DNA from: Advenella faeciporci
GTDB taxonomy: Bacteria; Pseudomonadota; Gammaproteobacteria; Burkholderiales; Burkholderiaceae_B
Direction of reading: 5' to 3'
NCBI RefSeq assembly: GCF_014652395.1
Contig: NZ_BMYS01000004.1
Coordinates: forward strand, 109,226 to 173,225
DNA length: 64,000 nt
Shown: piece after piece, positions 9,041-17,225 of the stretch
How the letters are laid out: the number at the start of each line of letters is the position of its first letter
How positions within the stretch are numbered: the stretch's first letter is position 1
Translations under genes and position numbers: made by a program
Notes under the pieces: generated by a model
Database searches by the model: none
What the model saw: only the letters and a program-made list of their open reading frames with translations
What the model was told of the DNA's origin: nothing

Positions 9041-9060
9041 ATTGTGCGTCAATGCACAAT
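9041..9060. promoter_or_regulatory. Probable LysR operator 1
   Basis: A perfect inverted repeat ATTGTGC-N6-GCACAAT lies in the divergent gap between the hydratase operon and the LysR gene, directly overlapping a TATAAT hexamer (9037-9042) on the plus strand. The same TTGTGC-N6-GCACA pattern recurs downstream of the regulator gene (10000-10015). LysR proteins commonly bind interrupted dyads at divergent promoters and repress their own gene from there. Confidence 0.65.
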
Positions 9061-9075
9061 GGAATCTACATCATT

Positions 9076-9978
9076 ATGGATAGACAGACAGAATGGAACG
9101 ACATGAAGATCTTTCTGGCAGTTGCCCGTTTGGGCACAATCTCGTCGGCCGGTGAAAAGCTGGGGATTGAACACTCTACCGTGTCGCGCCGTATCGACCG
9201 GCTTGAGGCATTGCTGAATGTTGTACTGTTTGACAGACGCCGAAGTGGATATACACTGACAAATGCGGGGCACTCCCTTGTTCCTCATGCAGAACAAATG
9301 GAAAGCGCACTTATTGCCGCCGTAGAAGAATGCATTGGGGAAGATGATATAAAAGGGGTTGTCCGGGTTGGGACACCAGAGGCATTTGGCATCCATGTCC
9401 TTGCACCCAGCCTGATGGAAATACGGGAAAAGTATCCTAGGCTGCAAATAGAACTGATAGCCCAGCCGCAATTTCCAAGCCTGGTATCAAGGGAAGTTGA
9501 AATTCTTGTAACACTTGATCCACCCAAGATGGGCCGTTACAAAATGTCCAGATTGGCCCAGATCAATTATTTTCTGTATGCATCACCAGGCTATCTTGAA
9601 TCTCATCCCCCCATTGACAAGCTTAGTGATCTCACCCATCATGAATTTGTTGATTATATTCATGATGGATCGGTCACGGAAAGGTATCGAATCCTGGAGG
9701 AACTTATACCTGAGCCAAGGCGTTCATTCTGCACAAATAGTGTCATTGCACAGCGTGCCGCAGCAGAAACGGGATTAGGCATCATTTTACTCACGCCATA
9801 TGTTGCACAGGCAAGCGACAAACTTGTTTGCATTTTACCCCATCAACCCCTGGTAACCCGCAGCCTGTGGGTAGCGGCACCTGAAGACCTGTTAAAAATC
9901 AAGCGCCATCGTTATGTCTGGAACCACATTCGCAATTTAATCAACCAGCACACAACGCTTTTCAACCGCACAAATTAA
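9076..9978 (+). CDS. LysR-family transcriptional regulator
   Basis: A 300-residue regulator counted from the ATG at 9076. The N-terminal winged helix-turn-helix (WNDMKIFLAVARLGTISSAGEKLGIEHSTVSRRIDRLE) is complete, and a LysR effector-binding domain follows, with the typical GVVRVGTPEAFG start and an ETGLGIILLTPYVA segment near the C-terminus. A frame reaching 9031 would add residues encoded by the operator itself, so I prefer 9076 although no strong ribosome binding site is visible. Placed between the hydratase/transporter operon and the CoA-transferase genes and flanked by two matching dyads, it very likely controls both. Confidence 0.92.
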   Translation: MDRQTEWNDMKIFLAVARLGTISSAGEKLGIEHSTVSRRIDRLEALLNVVLFDRRRSGYTLTNAGHSLVPHAEQMESALIAAVEECIGEDDIKGVVRVGTPEAFGIHVLAPSLMEIREKYPRLQIELIAQPQFPSLVSREVEILVTLDPPKMGRYKMSRLAQINYFLYASPGYLESHPPIDKLSDLTHHEFVDYIHDGSVTERYRILEELIPEPRRSFCTNSVIAQRAAAETGLGIILLTPYVAQASDKLVCILPHQPLVTRSLWVAAPEDLLKIKRHRYVWNHIRNLINQHTTLFNRTN

Positions 9979-9999
9979 GAACATCCGGCCCTATTATTT

Positions 10000-10015
10000 T
10001 GTGCATTAATGCACA
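10000..10015. promoter_or_regulatory. Probable LysR operator 2
   Basis: TGTGCATTAATGCACA is a perfect 16-base palindrome preceded by T, giving TTGTGC-N6-GCACA, the same half-sites and spacing as the dyad before the LysR gene. It lies 127 bases before the CoA-transferase start codon, where an activator site would be expected. Confidence 0.6.
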
Positions 10016-10141
10016 TTAAGTGTGCGTCATGTCCATTTTCCATTCAATTTATCTTGGATACCATAAGTTGATCAAATCAAATTCAAATTTGAGCTTGAAA
10101 AAATTGAAGTTAATTATCAACTTTTAAGATTTGACTGGAAT

Positions 10142-10846
10142 ATGAATAAAATATTTGGAGATGTAACAGCCGCCCTCAACGGCATTATCAAAAACGGCCA
10201 GACTATCGCCGTAGGAGGTTTCGGTCTTTGTGGCATTCCCTCTACATTAATCGAAGGGTTACGCGACAGCGGGGCAACGGATCTGACCTGCATCAGCAAT
10301 AACGCGGGTATTGATGACTTCGGGCTTGGTCTTCTGCTTCAGACACGCCAAATCAAACGCATGATTGCCTCTTATGTCGGTGAAAACAAAGAGTTTGAAA
10401 GGCAATATCTCAATGGCGAGCTAGAGTTGGAATTTAACCCACAAGGCACATTGGCAGAACGCCTGCGTGCCGGTGGGGCAGGCATTCCCGCTTTTTTCAC
10501 ACGTACTGGTGTAGGTACCGTTGTTGCTGAAAACAAAGAAACCCGACAGTTCGGGAATGATACTTACCTTATGGAATATGCCCTGAATGCAGATGTATCC
10601 CTGATCAAGGCACAAGTGGCCGATCCTTCAGGCAATCTCATGTTCTCCGGAACTGCCCGTAATTTCAACCCCGACGTGGGCATGGCGGGAAAAATAACCG
10701 TCGTAGAGGTGGAAGAAATCGTTGCTTTGGGTGAACTGGATCCCAACTCCATTCATTTGCCCGGCATTTTTGTGGACCGGATCGTTGTCGTTCCGAACCC
10801 CGAAAAGCGTATTGAAAAATTAAGTTTTCGCCCACACTCTCAATGA
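10142..10846 (+). CDS. 3-oxoacid CoA-transferase, subunit A
   Basis: A 234-residue alpha subunit of a class I CoA-transferase. The signature GGFGLCGIP is at about residues 22-30, and the CoA-binding region GGAGIPAFFTRTGVGT follows. The family moves CoA from succinyl-CoA or another acyl-CoA to a carboxylate. It is followed 10 bases later by subunit B. No strong ribosome binding site precedes the ATG at 10142, but the N-terminus MNKIFGDVTAAL fits the family start. It probably activates the acid imported by the Liv-type system of the divergent operon. Confidence 0.93.
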   Translation: MNKIFGDVTAALNGIIKNGQTIAVGGFGLCGIPSTLIEGLRDSGATDLTCISNNAGIDDFGLGLLLQTRQIKRMIASYVGENKEFERQYLNGELELEFNPQGTLAERLRAGGAGIPAFFTRTGVGTVVAENKETRQFGNDTYLMEYALNADVSLIKAQVADPSGNLMFSGTARNFNPDVGMAGKITVVEVEEIVALGELDPNSIHLPGIFVDRIVVVPNPEKRIEKLSFRPHSQ

Positions 10847-10856
10847 AAGGTCAATC

Positions 10857-11489
10857 ATGGCTTGGACACACGAACAAATGGCTGCGCGCGCCGCGCAGGA
10901 ATTAAACGACGGCGACTATGTGAACCTCGGCATTGGCTTGCCTACCAAAGTGGTGCAATACGTACCTGAAAACTTGCAGGTATGGTTACAGTCGGAAAAC
11001 GGGCTGATTGGCATAGGTCCCCCTCCTTACGAAGATGAAATAAATCCGGATATGATCGATGCTGCCAAGCAAACGATAACAACTGTTCCTGGAGCATCAA
11101 TATGTTCATCTTCCATGTCATTTGCCATGATCCGGGGCGGTCATATGGATCTGACAATTCTTGGCGGCATGCAGGTGAGCGCATCCGGCGATCTGGCAAA
11201 CTGGATGATTCCTGGCAAAATGGTCAAGGGAATGGGTGGTGCCATGGACTTGGTTGGTGGTGCACGGCGTGTCATTGTTCTCATGGAACACGTCGCCCGT
11301 AACGGCGAAATGAAAATACTAAACACATGCTCTTTACCTCTGACAGGAAAAAAAGTAGTAAATCAAATCATTACTGATCTTGCCGTCATTGACGTTACTG
11401 AAACAGGACTGGCAGTCAGAGAGTTGGCGCCAGGCGTCACCCGTGAAGAATTACAGTCAAAAACAGAACCTATTTTAACGTTCGGCTAA
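10857..11489 (+). CDS. 3-oxoacid CoA-transferase, subunit B
   Basis: A 210-residue beta subunit. The active-site motif SENGLIGIGPPP is at about residues 46-57, with the Glu that forms the glutamyl-CoA thioester. GGHMDLTILGGMQV and GAMDLVGGARRVIV are further family motifs. AAAGG lies 7 bases before the ATG. It forms a heterodimer or heterotetramer with subunit A. A long hairpin follows the gene. Confidence 0.93.
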   Translation: MAWTHEQMAARAAQELNDGDYVNLGIGLPTKVVQYVPENLQVWLQSENGLIGIGPPPYEDEINPDMIDAAKQTITTVPGASICSSSMSFAMIRGGHMDLTILGGMQVSASGDLANWMIPGKMVKGMGGAMDLVGGARRVIVLMEHVARNGEMKILNTCSLPLTGKKVVNQIITDLAVIDVTETGLAVRELAPGVTREELQSKTEPILTFG

Positions 11490-11500
11490 TATTATAATTT

Positions 11501-11552
11501 CTTGGTTAATATTGAATATAAACAACTATTTCAAGTATTCATATTAACCAAG
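11501..11552 (+). terminator. Hairpin after the CoA-transferase genes
   Basis: CTTGGTTAATAT (11501-11512) pairs with ATATTAACCAAG (11541-11552), extended by GAATA/TATTC after a one-base bulge, with a 17-base loop. It is followed by TAAAATTT rather than a long T run. The place, 11 bases after the stop, suggests a terminator or mRNA end-stabilising stem. Confidence 0.5.
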
Positions 11553-11603
11553 TAAAATTTAAGCGTAACAACAGGCTACCCTAAAGTGGTCATAGCTAAC
11601 TCA

Positions 11604-11630
11604 TGTAGGATTTCACAAGTAATGAGAATA
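11604..11630 (+). repeat. Extra copy of the island end repeat (L0)
   Basis: TGTAGGATTTCACAA followed by GTAATGAGAAT repeats, with two differences, the outermost left repeat of the island 313 bases further on, in the same orientation. It immediately abuts the broken Bug gene. It could be the end of an earlier insertion at the same site. Confidence 0.6.
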
Positions 11631-11812
11631 CCGAACGTTTACTTTGAGGCAACGGCTAGCGTATAACCATCCAGTTTTGCTCTAGCAAGACTCGAAACCA
11701 ATTGTTCCATTTGCGCCACCCATATTCTCTACTATCACAGTTTGACCTAGTCGATGAGTGAGTTGATCCGCAAATAACCTTGCTGCCACATCATTGCGAT
11801 AGGCACACCCAT
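11631..11812 (-). pseudogene. Bug/TctC-family receptor fragment
   Basis: Read on the minus strand from about 11805, the sequence gives NDVAARLFADQLTHRLGQTV then IVENMGGANGTIG, the typical N-terminal domain of Bug (TctC) periplasmic receptors. After GTIG the frame shifts by one base and continues ARAKLDGYTLAVAS, again typical, before a stop at the L0 repeat. Signal peptide and the C-terminal two thirds are missing. It is a dead fragment. Confidence 0.6.
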
Positions 11813-11841
11813 AAAAAAACGGCTGCCTGAAAAGACAGCCG
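11813..11841 (-). terminator. Rho-independent terminator, probably the displaced gyrB terminator
   Basis: On the minus strand CGGCTG pairs with CAGCCG across a 10-base loop and is followed directly by seven T residues. No intact leftward gene ends near it; the nearest leftward core gene is gyrB, whose stop lies beyond the island. Removal of the island (11917-24750) would put this terminator about 80 bases after the gyrB stop. A second perfect stem GTTGGCCA/TGGCCAAC (11861-11893) lies between. Confidence 0.6.
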
Positions 11842-11916
11842 CTTCATAACCAGGAAGCGCGTTGGCCAATTTATTTCATAAACTCTGGCCAACCATTCCC
11901 GAAACCAACAAATACT

Positions 11917-12052
11917 TGTAGGATTTCACAATTAGTGAGAATGGCCTCTTTGATTTTTAAGGAATTTCTCATTAATTGTGAAAACAATATTTTTGTAATT
12001 TTCAGAATAAATGAGAATAGCCGATATTTTTTCATATTAAATGAGAATATTG
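11917..12052 (+). repeat. Left end array of the defence island (L1-L4)
   Basis: L1 (11917-11942) starts TGTAGGATTTCACAA and its first 24 bases are the exact reverse complement of the right end at 24727-24750. Inside it follow related copies: an inverted TTTCTCATTAATTGTGAAAA (about 11965-11984), AATAAATGAGAATAG (12006-12020) and ATTAAATGAGAATAT (12036-12050). The shared core is CACAATTAATGAGAA. Several transposase-binding-like repeats near each end and terminal TGT/ACA are the arrangement of Tn7, Tn402 and Mu-class elements. No identical 5-base target duplication flanks the ends (atact against acaat). Confidence 0.65.
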
Positions 12053-12218
12053 AAAAGGTGATTTTTCCAGACGTACATAATTCATTGCCTTCTGAGCCTA
12101 AGTAAAAACATAATGATCACGTTAGATATTAGGTCAATGCATGGTTCGTCGAAAGTTTACAATAAACCTACATAACGTGGAATGGAAAATCCGACTTAGA
12201 CATCCAAGGAGAAAAGCG

Positions 12219-13532
12219 GTGGAAAACGTTGGCAGTGCAAAGCCCGATACACAGAAAACTAAAGATAATACTCTGACGCAATGGGTACGACAACATTCCC
12301 ATGACTATGAAAAAGAAGCTGCTGACCGTGCGTGTGCCTTAGAGTTAGCAATCCAATGCATCAATGACGGCACACTAACTTTATTGGACGGCCCCAACTC
12401 TCCACTGTCTCGTCAGATCAAGTTGTATCATGGGTTAGATACATTTGAAATGAATGGTAATTGGATCGGCACGGCGCAAGATTGGCGATGTCCATGTTGC
12501 AATAGAAGCAAATTTGAAATCTCCCGTGTGGGCAATAAAAAGCAGATTCTTGCTAAGCTCGTTGAGCATCATGATCACATGTCAGAAGCACTTAAAGATG
12601 CTTTTCACCAAGTATTTGTAAATACCAAAATAAGCCAACACACCAGCACCGGATTGGCCTTAGTTGAGCGCATGGCCACTGCATTTGCGGCATATGACCG
12701 TGTACTAGTTTGTGAGGATTGCAATAACGCAGATACCCGAGCAAAAACACTACTCTCTCAATATGACAAAGCAAACCTTAAACACCAGTCGTTTTCAATT
12801 AGCCAGATCCGCCTATTTATACGAATACATTCCCATGCCCCCCATCAAATCGATGAGAAAAATTTAAAAGATATATGGACAACTGTTCGCCCAGCCTATA
12901 TTGCGCGGATGAGATTAATCTTTGAGGTTGCTAAGGCGGCTGCTACTCAAGATCACTGGTACGAAAAATATCCCCCAGGCCTTATTCCTGTCCCAACGTT
13001 AGAAAACCGGAACATACCCGATTTCAAGTGGCTTTCATCCGAAACATTACACCGTGCCTTGAAAAAAGAAATGATTTCCCATTACTCAGACTGGAGCCGC
13101 TGGAGAACCGAGCAAAAGAAAACACGTCTTACACCACCTGAAAATTATGAAGCCATCATCCTGTCTCAAGGTGGTTCGGCCAGAATGTGGAGAGAATTAG
13201 ACCATAGTTGGCACTGTCCAATATGCGAAAGACAAAAGCATCAAACAGTGAAATACGAGAACGGAAGAGTAGGTTTTCAAACCCATGCCCCCACATATAG
13301 AAGTATATTATGGCGTGATATCTCACGTATTTGTATGGATTGCTGTGCAGTTGTAAAAAGCATGGCATGGGAGCTAAAAAAAGGGTTTGGTGTCGCGATC
13401 AACTGCACGTTCGATTGCATCACACCAAATCAACTACGCAGCATTATTACTGCGCGACCATACTCTCCACCCCTTATTGATCCCCTCAAGGCAAAGACCT
13501 TAATTGATATTTATATTCAGAACAAAAGTTAG
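12219..13532 (+). CDS. Unrecognised protein with two zinc/HNH-like modules
   Basis: I do not recognise this protein as a named family. I prefer the GTG at 12219 (437 residues) because AAGGAG lies 7 bases upstream; an ATG at 12141 in the same frame (463 residues) has no such site. Counted from that ATG, module 1 is CPCC at 117-120, EHHDH at 142-146 and CEDCNNAD at 191-198, which looks like an HNH (beta-beta-alpha-metal) nuclease core with two CxxC zinc knuckles. Module 2 repeats the plan: WHCPIC at 357-362, His 382 and CMDC at 398-401, but lacks HHDH. Between them is a helical, Trp-rich region. It is the first gene inside the left end and points toward the convergent Gabija operon. It could be a defence nuclease or a factor belonging to the element. 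Confidence 0.7.
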   Translation: MENVGSAKPDTQKTKDNTLTQWVRQHSHDYEKEAADRACALELAIQCINDGTLTLLDGPNSPLSRQIKLYHGLDTFEMNGNWIGTAQDWRCPCCNRSKFEISRVGNKKQILAKLVEHHDHMSEALKDAFHQVFVNTKISQHTSTGLALVERMATAFAAYDRVLVCEDCNNADTRAKTLLSQYDKANLKHQSFSISQIRLFIRIHSHAPHQIDEKNLKDIWTTVRPAYIARMRLIFEVAKAAATQDHWYEKYPPGLIPVPTLENRNIPDFKWLSSETLHRALKKEMISHYSDWSRWRTEQKKTRLTPPENYEAIILSQGGSARMWRELDHSWHCPICERQKHQTVKYENGRVGFQTHAPTYRSILWRDISRICMDCCAVVKSMAWELKKGFGVAINCTFDCITPNQLRSIITARPYSPPLIDPLKAKTLIDIYIQNKS

Positions 13533-13615
13533 ACGAACCTGAAAACTACTTCTACGATTTACTTTGATGCGTCCATCCCATTACTTACCGTGGAATTTAT
13601 GGAAAAGCCCTAGCA

Positions 13616-15334
13616 TTAATCCCAGTCAATAAATCCTTTTTGTTTTAACAACTTGGCTTTGCTTTTATATGATGTTTCTGGCACAGCTAATATAAGTAAG
13701 TCTCGAGCTCTAGTTACAGCAACATAGCCAATACGCCCTTCCTCAGAAACAGGGCCTTCTAATAAATTAGAAATATCTTTGGGGTTGGCAATATAAAGCA
13801 CCGCTCCAATGCTTTCACCTTTAGTTCGGTGTACAGTTTGAAGGTTAATTCCGTCCATCTCAGAAGGTATAAAATCATCCTGCAAAAGAGAGTTGTCATT
13901 CAGTTTTGCTGCAGTGACATTGTGCTTCCAGGTTTCTAGTTTGCTGAGTTCGCATTGTGTTTCAATATCATTTAACAGCGAAGAGAGACGCTTTTTCAAG
14001 CTAGGCAACCAAACAGATTTAGCATTAAGCCGTGCATGGGGTAAACCTGTCGTAGAATTTTTAAGGAATTTCCAAAGTAAACGCCGCATAGTTTTTGGAA
14101 TAATTTCATTCGATCCAGAAAGGATGTCATGTTTAAGGGTATGCTCGGGATTATCGAGGATTTTCAAAATACCCCCCAACATCCATTCAAAAGCGTCAGA
14201 AATATCCCCAAGATTATCACGACAGATAGCTGCTCGAGCAAATTTTTCAGTTGCACCTTGTCCGATATCAACTGCACATCCACTTAACTTCTCCAGAAGA
14301 GCAGTTCCTCTGCAAATCACAGACGCCTCTACTTTAGTATATCCGTTTGACTGTAGAATATTTGAAAATGTTGAAAGAAGTTCGGTTAACTTTTTCGGGT
14401 CATATTGAATCAGAAAGGCACCATGTTTGCGAGTTGGTACTTCTCTAGCTGTTTTGCTGTTTGCCGCAGTTAACTGATTAGCAACATTGACAATGTCATA
14501 CACTGATCGCCAATTTTCCGTCAGATTCTGACAATATCCTCCGTTTGGAGGCTTAAAATTTCGTAGATATGAACCGTCTGCTTCAGCGAACTCATAAATT
14601 GCCTGATTTGGATCTCCAATGAGAGACACCGTGGAGCCTGCCTCCTGAAGCAATGACAACAATACACCATGCATTGACCCTATATCCTGAGCCTCATCTA
14701 CTAAGATGTAAGGATATTTACGTGCAAGAATTTCTAATAGCCTATTCTCTTTCCCAATCGTCATCAATGACCAGTACCTGCCTAACTCGTGTGTATAAGC
14801 CCCAAATTTTGCTAGCTTATTAATTGCATTTTTGGCGTCTATAGGCGACACAGATTTTCGACGCCCTCGGCTGGAGGACTCTGTAAATGCAATACCACCA
14901 TCCGTATCGATTGAAACATGCAAATACTCAATATCCACGTTATGGGAACCATTAAATACTCTACAATTCTTGAGAAAAAGTTCATTTCCATGGACAAGAA
15001 ACGGCTGTCGAGTACAGCCCATCATTCGACTTGCATGAGGCAGGAGAATTTGAGAGGTCATGAACGAGTCAACGGTTGCAATCAAAACTCGACGGGATAG
15101 TTGAGGACTTTCTGCACATAGTAATTCATATGCTTTCCTAAAGGTATTGACTGCTGTATTAGAGTACGAGAGTAAAGCTACATGACCGCTCTGAGCTATG
15201 AGTCGTTTACGAATTTCAAATACCCTACGAACTGCTGTAGCAGTTTTTCCACTACCAGCACATGCAACGATACGTTGAGATACTAATTCTGCAGAAATAA
15301 TTTCAGATTGCTCTGGCGTACTCCGAAACGACAC
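13616..15334 (-). CDS. gajB: Gabija system helicase GajB (UvrD-like)
   Basis: A superfamily 1A helicase of 572 residues. Visible motifs: Q-motif STPEQSEII at the N-terminus, Walker A AGSGKT at 26-31, motif Ia LLSYSNTAVNTFRKA, motif II LVDEAQD, motif III GDPNQAIYEF, motif IV-like ENWRSV, motif V VHRTKGES and motif VI YVAVTRARDLLIL. The start is GTG. The last codons of gajA (AAG GAG TAA) serve as its ribosome binding site, so translation is coupled. A helicase of this kind directly following an OLD-like nuclease gene is the definition of the Gabija anti-phage system, where GajB is thought to sense DNA ends or nucleotide depletion and activate GajA. Confidence 0.88.
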   Translation of the reverse strand: MSFRSTPEQSEIISAELVSQRIVACAGSGKTATAVRRVFEIRKRLIAQSGHVALLSYSNTAVNTFRKAYELLCAESPQLSRRVLIATVDSFMTSQILLPHASRMMGCTRQPFLVHGNELFLKNCRVFNGSHNVDIEYLHVSIDTDGGIAFTESSSRGRRKSVSPIDAKNAINKLAKFGAYTHELGRYWSLMTIGKENRLLEILARKYPYILVDEAQDIGSMHGVLLSLLQEAGSTVSLIGDPNQAIYEFAEADGSYLRNFKPPNGGYCQNLTENWRSVYDIVNVANQLTAANSKTAREVPTRKHGAFLIQYDPKKLTELLSTFSNILQSNGYTKVEASVICRGTALLEKLSGCAVDIGQGATEKFARAAICRDNLGDISDAFEWMLGGILKILDNPEHTLKHDILSGSNEIIPKTMRRLLWKFLKNSTTGLPHARLNAKSVWLPSLKKRLSSLLNDIETQCELSKLETWKHNVTAAKLNDNSLLQDDFIPSEMDGINLQTVHRTKGESIGAVLYIANPKDISNLLEGPVSEEGRIGYVAVTRARDLLILAVPETSYKSKAKLLKQKGFIDWD

Positions 15335-15336
15335 AA

Positions 15337-17064
15337 TTACTCCTTCGTAATAAAAGCAAATACTTCTTGAATATATGGCGGAGAGAGAAAAGTTACTTCT
15401 TTACTGGATATGACTTGCACCAACGCTTGTGCATAGGCACCCTTTTTAATATTAGTGCCCTCCTCTCTGGCAAACAGTCCGTTGAACAATACCTTTGGTT
15501 TATCAGCAACATCAGTTTCGTTAACTTTATTTCGTAACGTTTTACCTATTCCAGGATGTAAGTCCTCTAATGCCGTAAGCATTGATACTTGATTTTCAGC
15601 TTGCAGTGCCAAGTCATACTCAAGTGTTTTTTGTGCGAAAAAAGGACGGACAAATTCTGATTCTTGTTTTTTTAATGAGTTAGCAGTTGCCGAGAGCTCT
15701 AAAGGCGTTTTTAATTCAGGATATGAATTTTTTGGGGGATCCGCATCGGTTAGAAGCGCGACTCGAACATTAAGTGAATTTTTTCCAAAAAGAGGCAGAA
15801 AACAATCAAAATTTAAGCCTTCAGTACTTAGAATACTGACGGAATGTTTTTTTAAATTAATGCCTTGTTTTTCAGCGAGAGCTGCTACGATAAAAAGTTC
15901 TGCCACACCTTCAACAAAAATTATACGCCGGGCAAAAAAAAGTTCTGCTCGAGTTACATCAAGATAGCGCTGTAATTTTTCTTTCTTCGCTTTTTCAAAT
16001 TTAATCTCACGCGGGCTAAATGCATTAGTTCCCTCCACTCCTTGATGTACGCAGCAGATAGTGTCAATATGGGCAATACTAGCAAAGTTGGGGGAATGAC
16101 TTGTTACGAAGACTTGAACAGCCTTTTCACCTTTGTCTGCAATTTCTTTTGACTCAAGGTATTGAAGCAGAACTGCTTGCAGTTGAGGATGTAAGTGGGC
16201 TTCGGGTTCTTCAACAATAAGTGCTTTATAAGCAGCATCAGGGTTTAGTGATAGCTCGCTGAGCACAACTGCCATATAGATAAGGTTGTTGTAACCCAGC
16301 CCGTTTTGTTCAACATCCAAATTTTCAATGGCAAGTGATAGGCGTGCGGCTATTCGCTGGAAATCTGGTGGGGTTAGCCCCACTTTTAACGCTTGCTTTA
16401 ATACGGGTCCCAGCATCTCCTCATGCTGAGAAACAACAGCTTCTTGTGCTTTTGAAACAGGGGCTTTTTTGGCCAAATCATCTTCAAATACCTTAAGAGT
16501 ATTTACCAAATCTTTTTTTGCATCTTCATCCGCAAGCCTGTCTATTAAGCGAGCTAACTGACTTGCTCTATTGGGCTTTAAACCTGATGCTGGATCCCGT
16601 AGGGGAGGAAGATAAATAGCTCTAAGTTCTTCCAGCATATCACTATTAATTGCATTTTCTTCATGTTCTCCGCACCAGCGTTTTGGTCGTAGACGACCAC
16701 CAAACGGGGAAACGCTGTATCGAACGGAAAAGTGTGCTTCATATCGTCCTGTCTCGCCCGACTCATTTGGTTCTGGCTTTAATGCTATTAGGAAATCAGC
16801 CTCTTCCTTTTCGGATAATCCTCTGAAAATATACGTGAACATAATGCTAGAGGCCTTAATTCCCTTGACGTCAATAGCAAGATCGTACTCGTCTAATCGT
16901 ATTGCGCCATCATCTGTAGTGGAGAGCAGAGCTCGTAATGCATCAACAATGGCAGTTTTGCCAACATTATTAGGCCCAACCACTACGTTTAGACCTGGTC
17001 GAAATTTGAGATGAATATTGTTTAGCTTACGAAAACCTTTAATAGACAATTCAGCGAGATACAT
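15337..17064 (-). CDS. gajA: Gabija system ATPase-TOPRIM nuclease GajA (OLD family)
   Basis: An OLD-family protein of 575 residues, the normal GajA length. The N-terminal ABC-type ATPase has Walker A GPNNVGKT at 30-37, Walker B ALIVEEPEAHLHPQLQ at 281-296 and the switch segment TSHS at 321-324. The C-terminal TOPRIM nuclease has FVEGVAE at 383-389 (metal-binding Glu) and LLTDADPP at 438-444. GajA cuts DNA at specific sites and is inhibited by nucleotides, so it acts when phage replication drains the NTP pool. It is the first gene of a two-gene leftward operon; the 160 bases upstream (17065-17225) are AT-rich and should hold the promoter. Confidence 0.88.
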   Translation of the reverse strand: MYLAELSIKGFRKLNNIHLKFRPGLNVVVGPNNVGKTAIVDALRALLSTTDDGAIRLDEYDLAIDVKGIKASSIMFTYIFRGLSEKEEADFLIALKPEPNESGETGRYEAHFSVRYSVSPFGGRLRPKRWCGEHEENAINSDMLEELRAIYLPPLRDPASGLKPNRASQLARLIDRLADEDAKKDLVNTLKVFEDDLAKKAPVSKAQEAVVSQHEEMLGPVLKQALKVGLTPPDFQRIAARLSLAIENLDVEQNGLGYNNLIYMAVVLSELSLNPDAAYKALIVEEPEAHLHPQLQAVLLQYLESKEIADKGEKAVQVFVTSHSPNFASIAHIDTICCVHQGVEGTNAFSPREIKFEKAKKEKLQRYLDVTRAELFFARRIIFVEGVAELFIVAALAEKQGINLKKHSVSILSTEGLNFDCFLPLFGKNSLNVRVALLTDADPPKNSYPELKTPLELSATANSLKKQESEFVRPFFAQKTLEYDLALQAENQVSMLTALEDLHPGIGKTLRNKVNETDVADKPKVLFNGLFAREEGTNIKKGAYAQALVQVISSKEVTFLSPPYIQEVFAFITKE

Positions 17065-17225
17065 TGATTGGTCAATCCCTTTACATTTGATATCACGCCT
17101 ATCGCGTGAAAACCCCTGATTTTAGCTATAACCTTTATAGAATATCGGAAATCACTCGAAGTTATTCATCAACTTTATCCAATGTTATCAAATATAGTTA
17201 TTGATACTTTTAGCCTCATTTAAAT

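Noticed and set aside
11604-12052. Possible CRISPR array
   Set aside because: The repeats are few, irregularly spaced and occur in both orientations at both ends of one segment, and no cas genes are present. They fit transposon end sites better.
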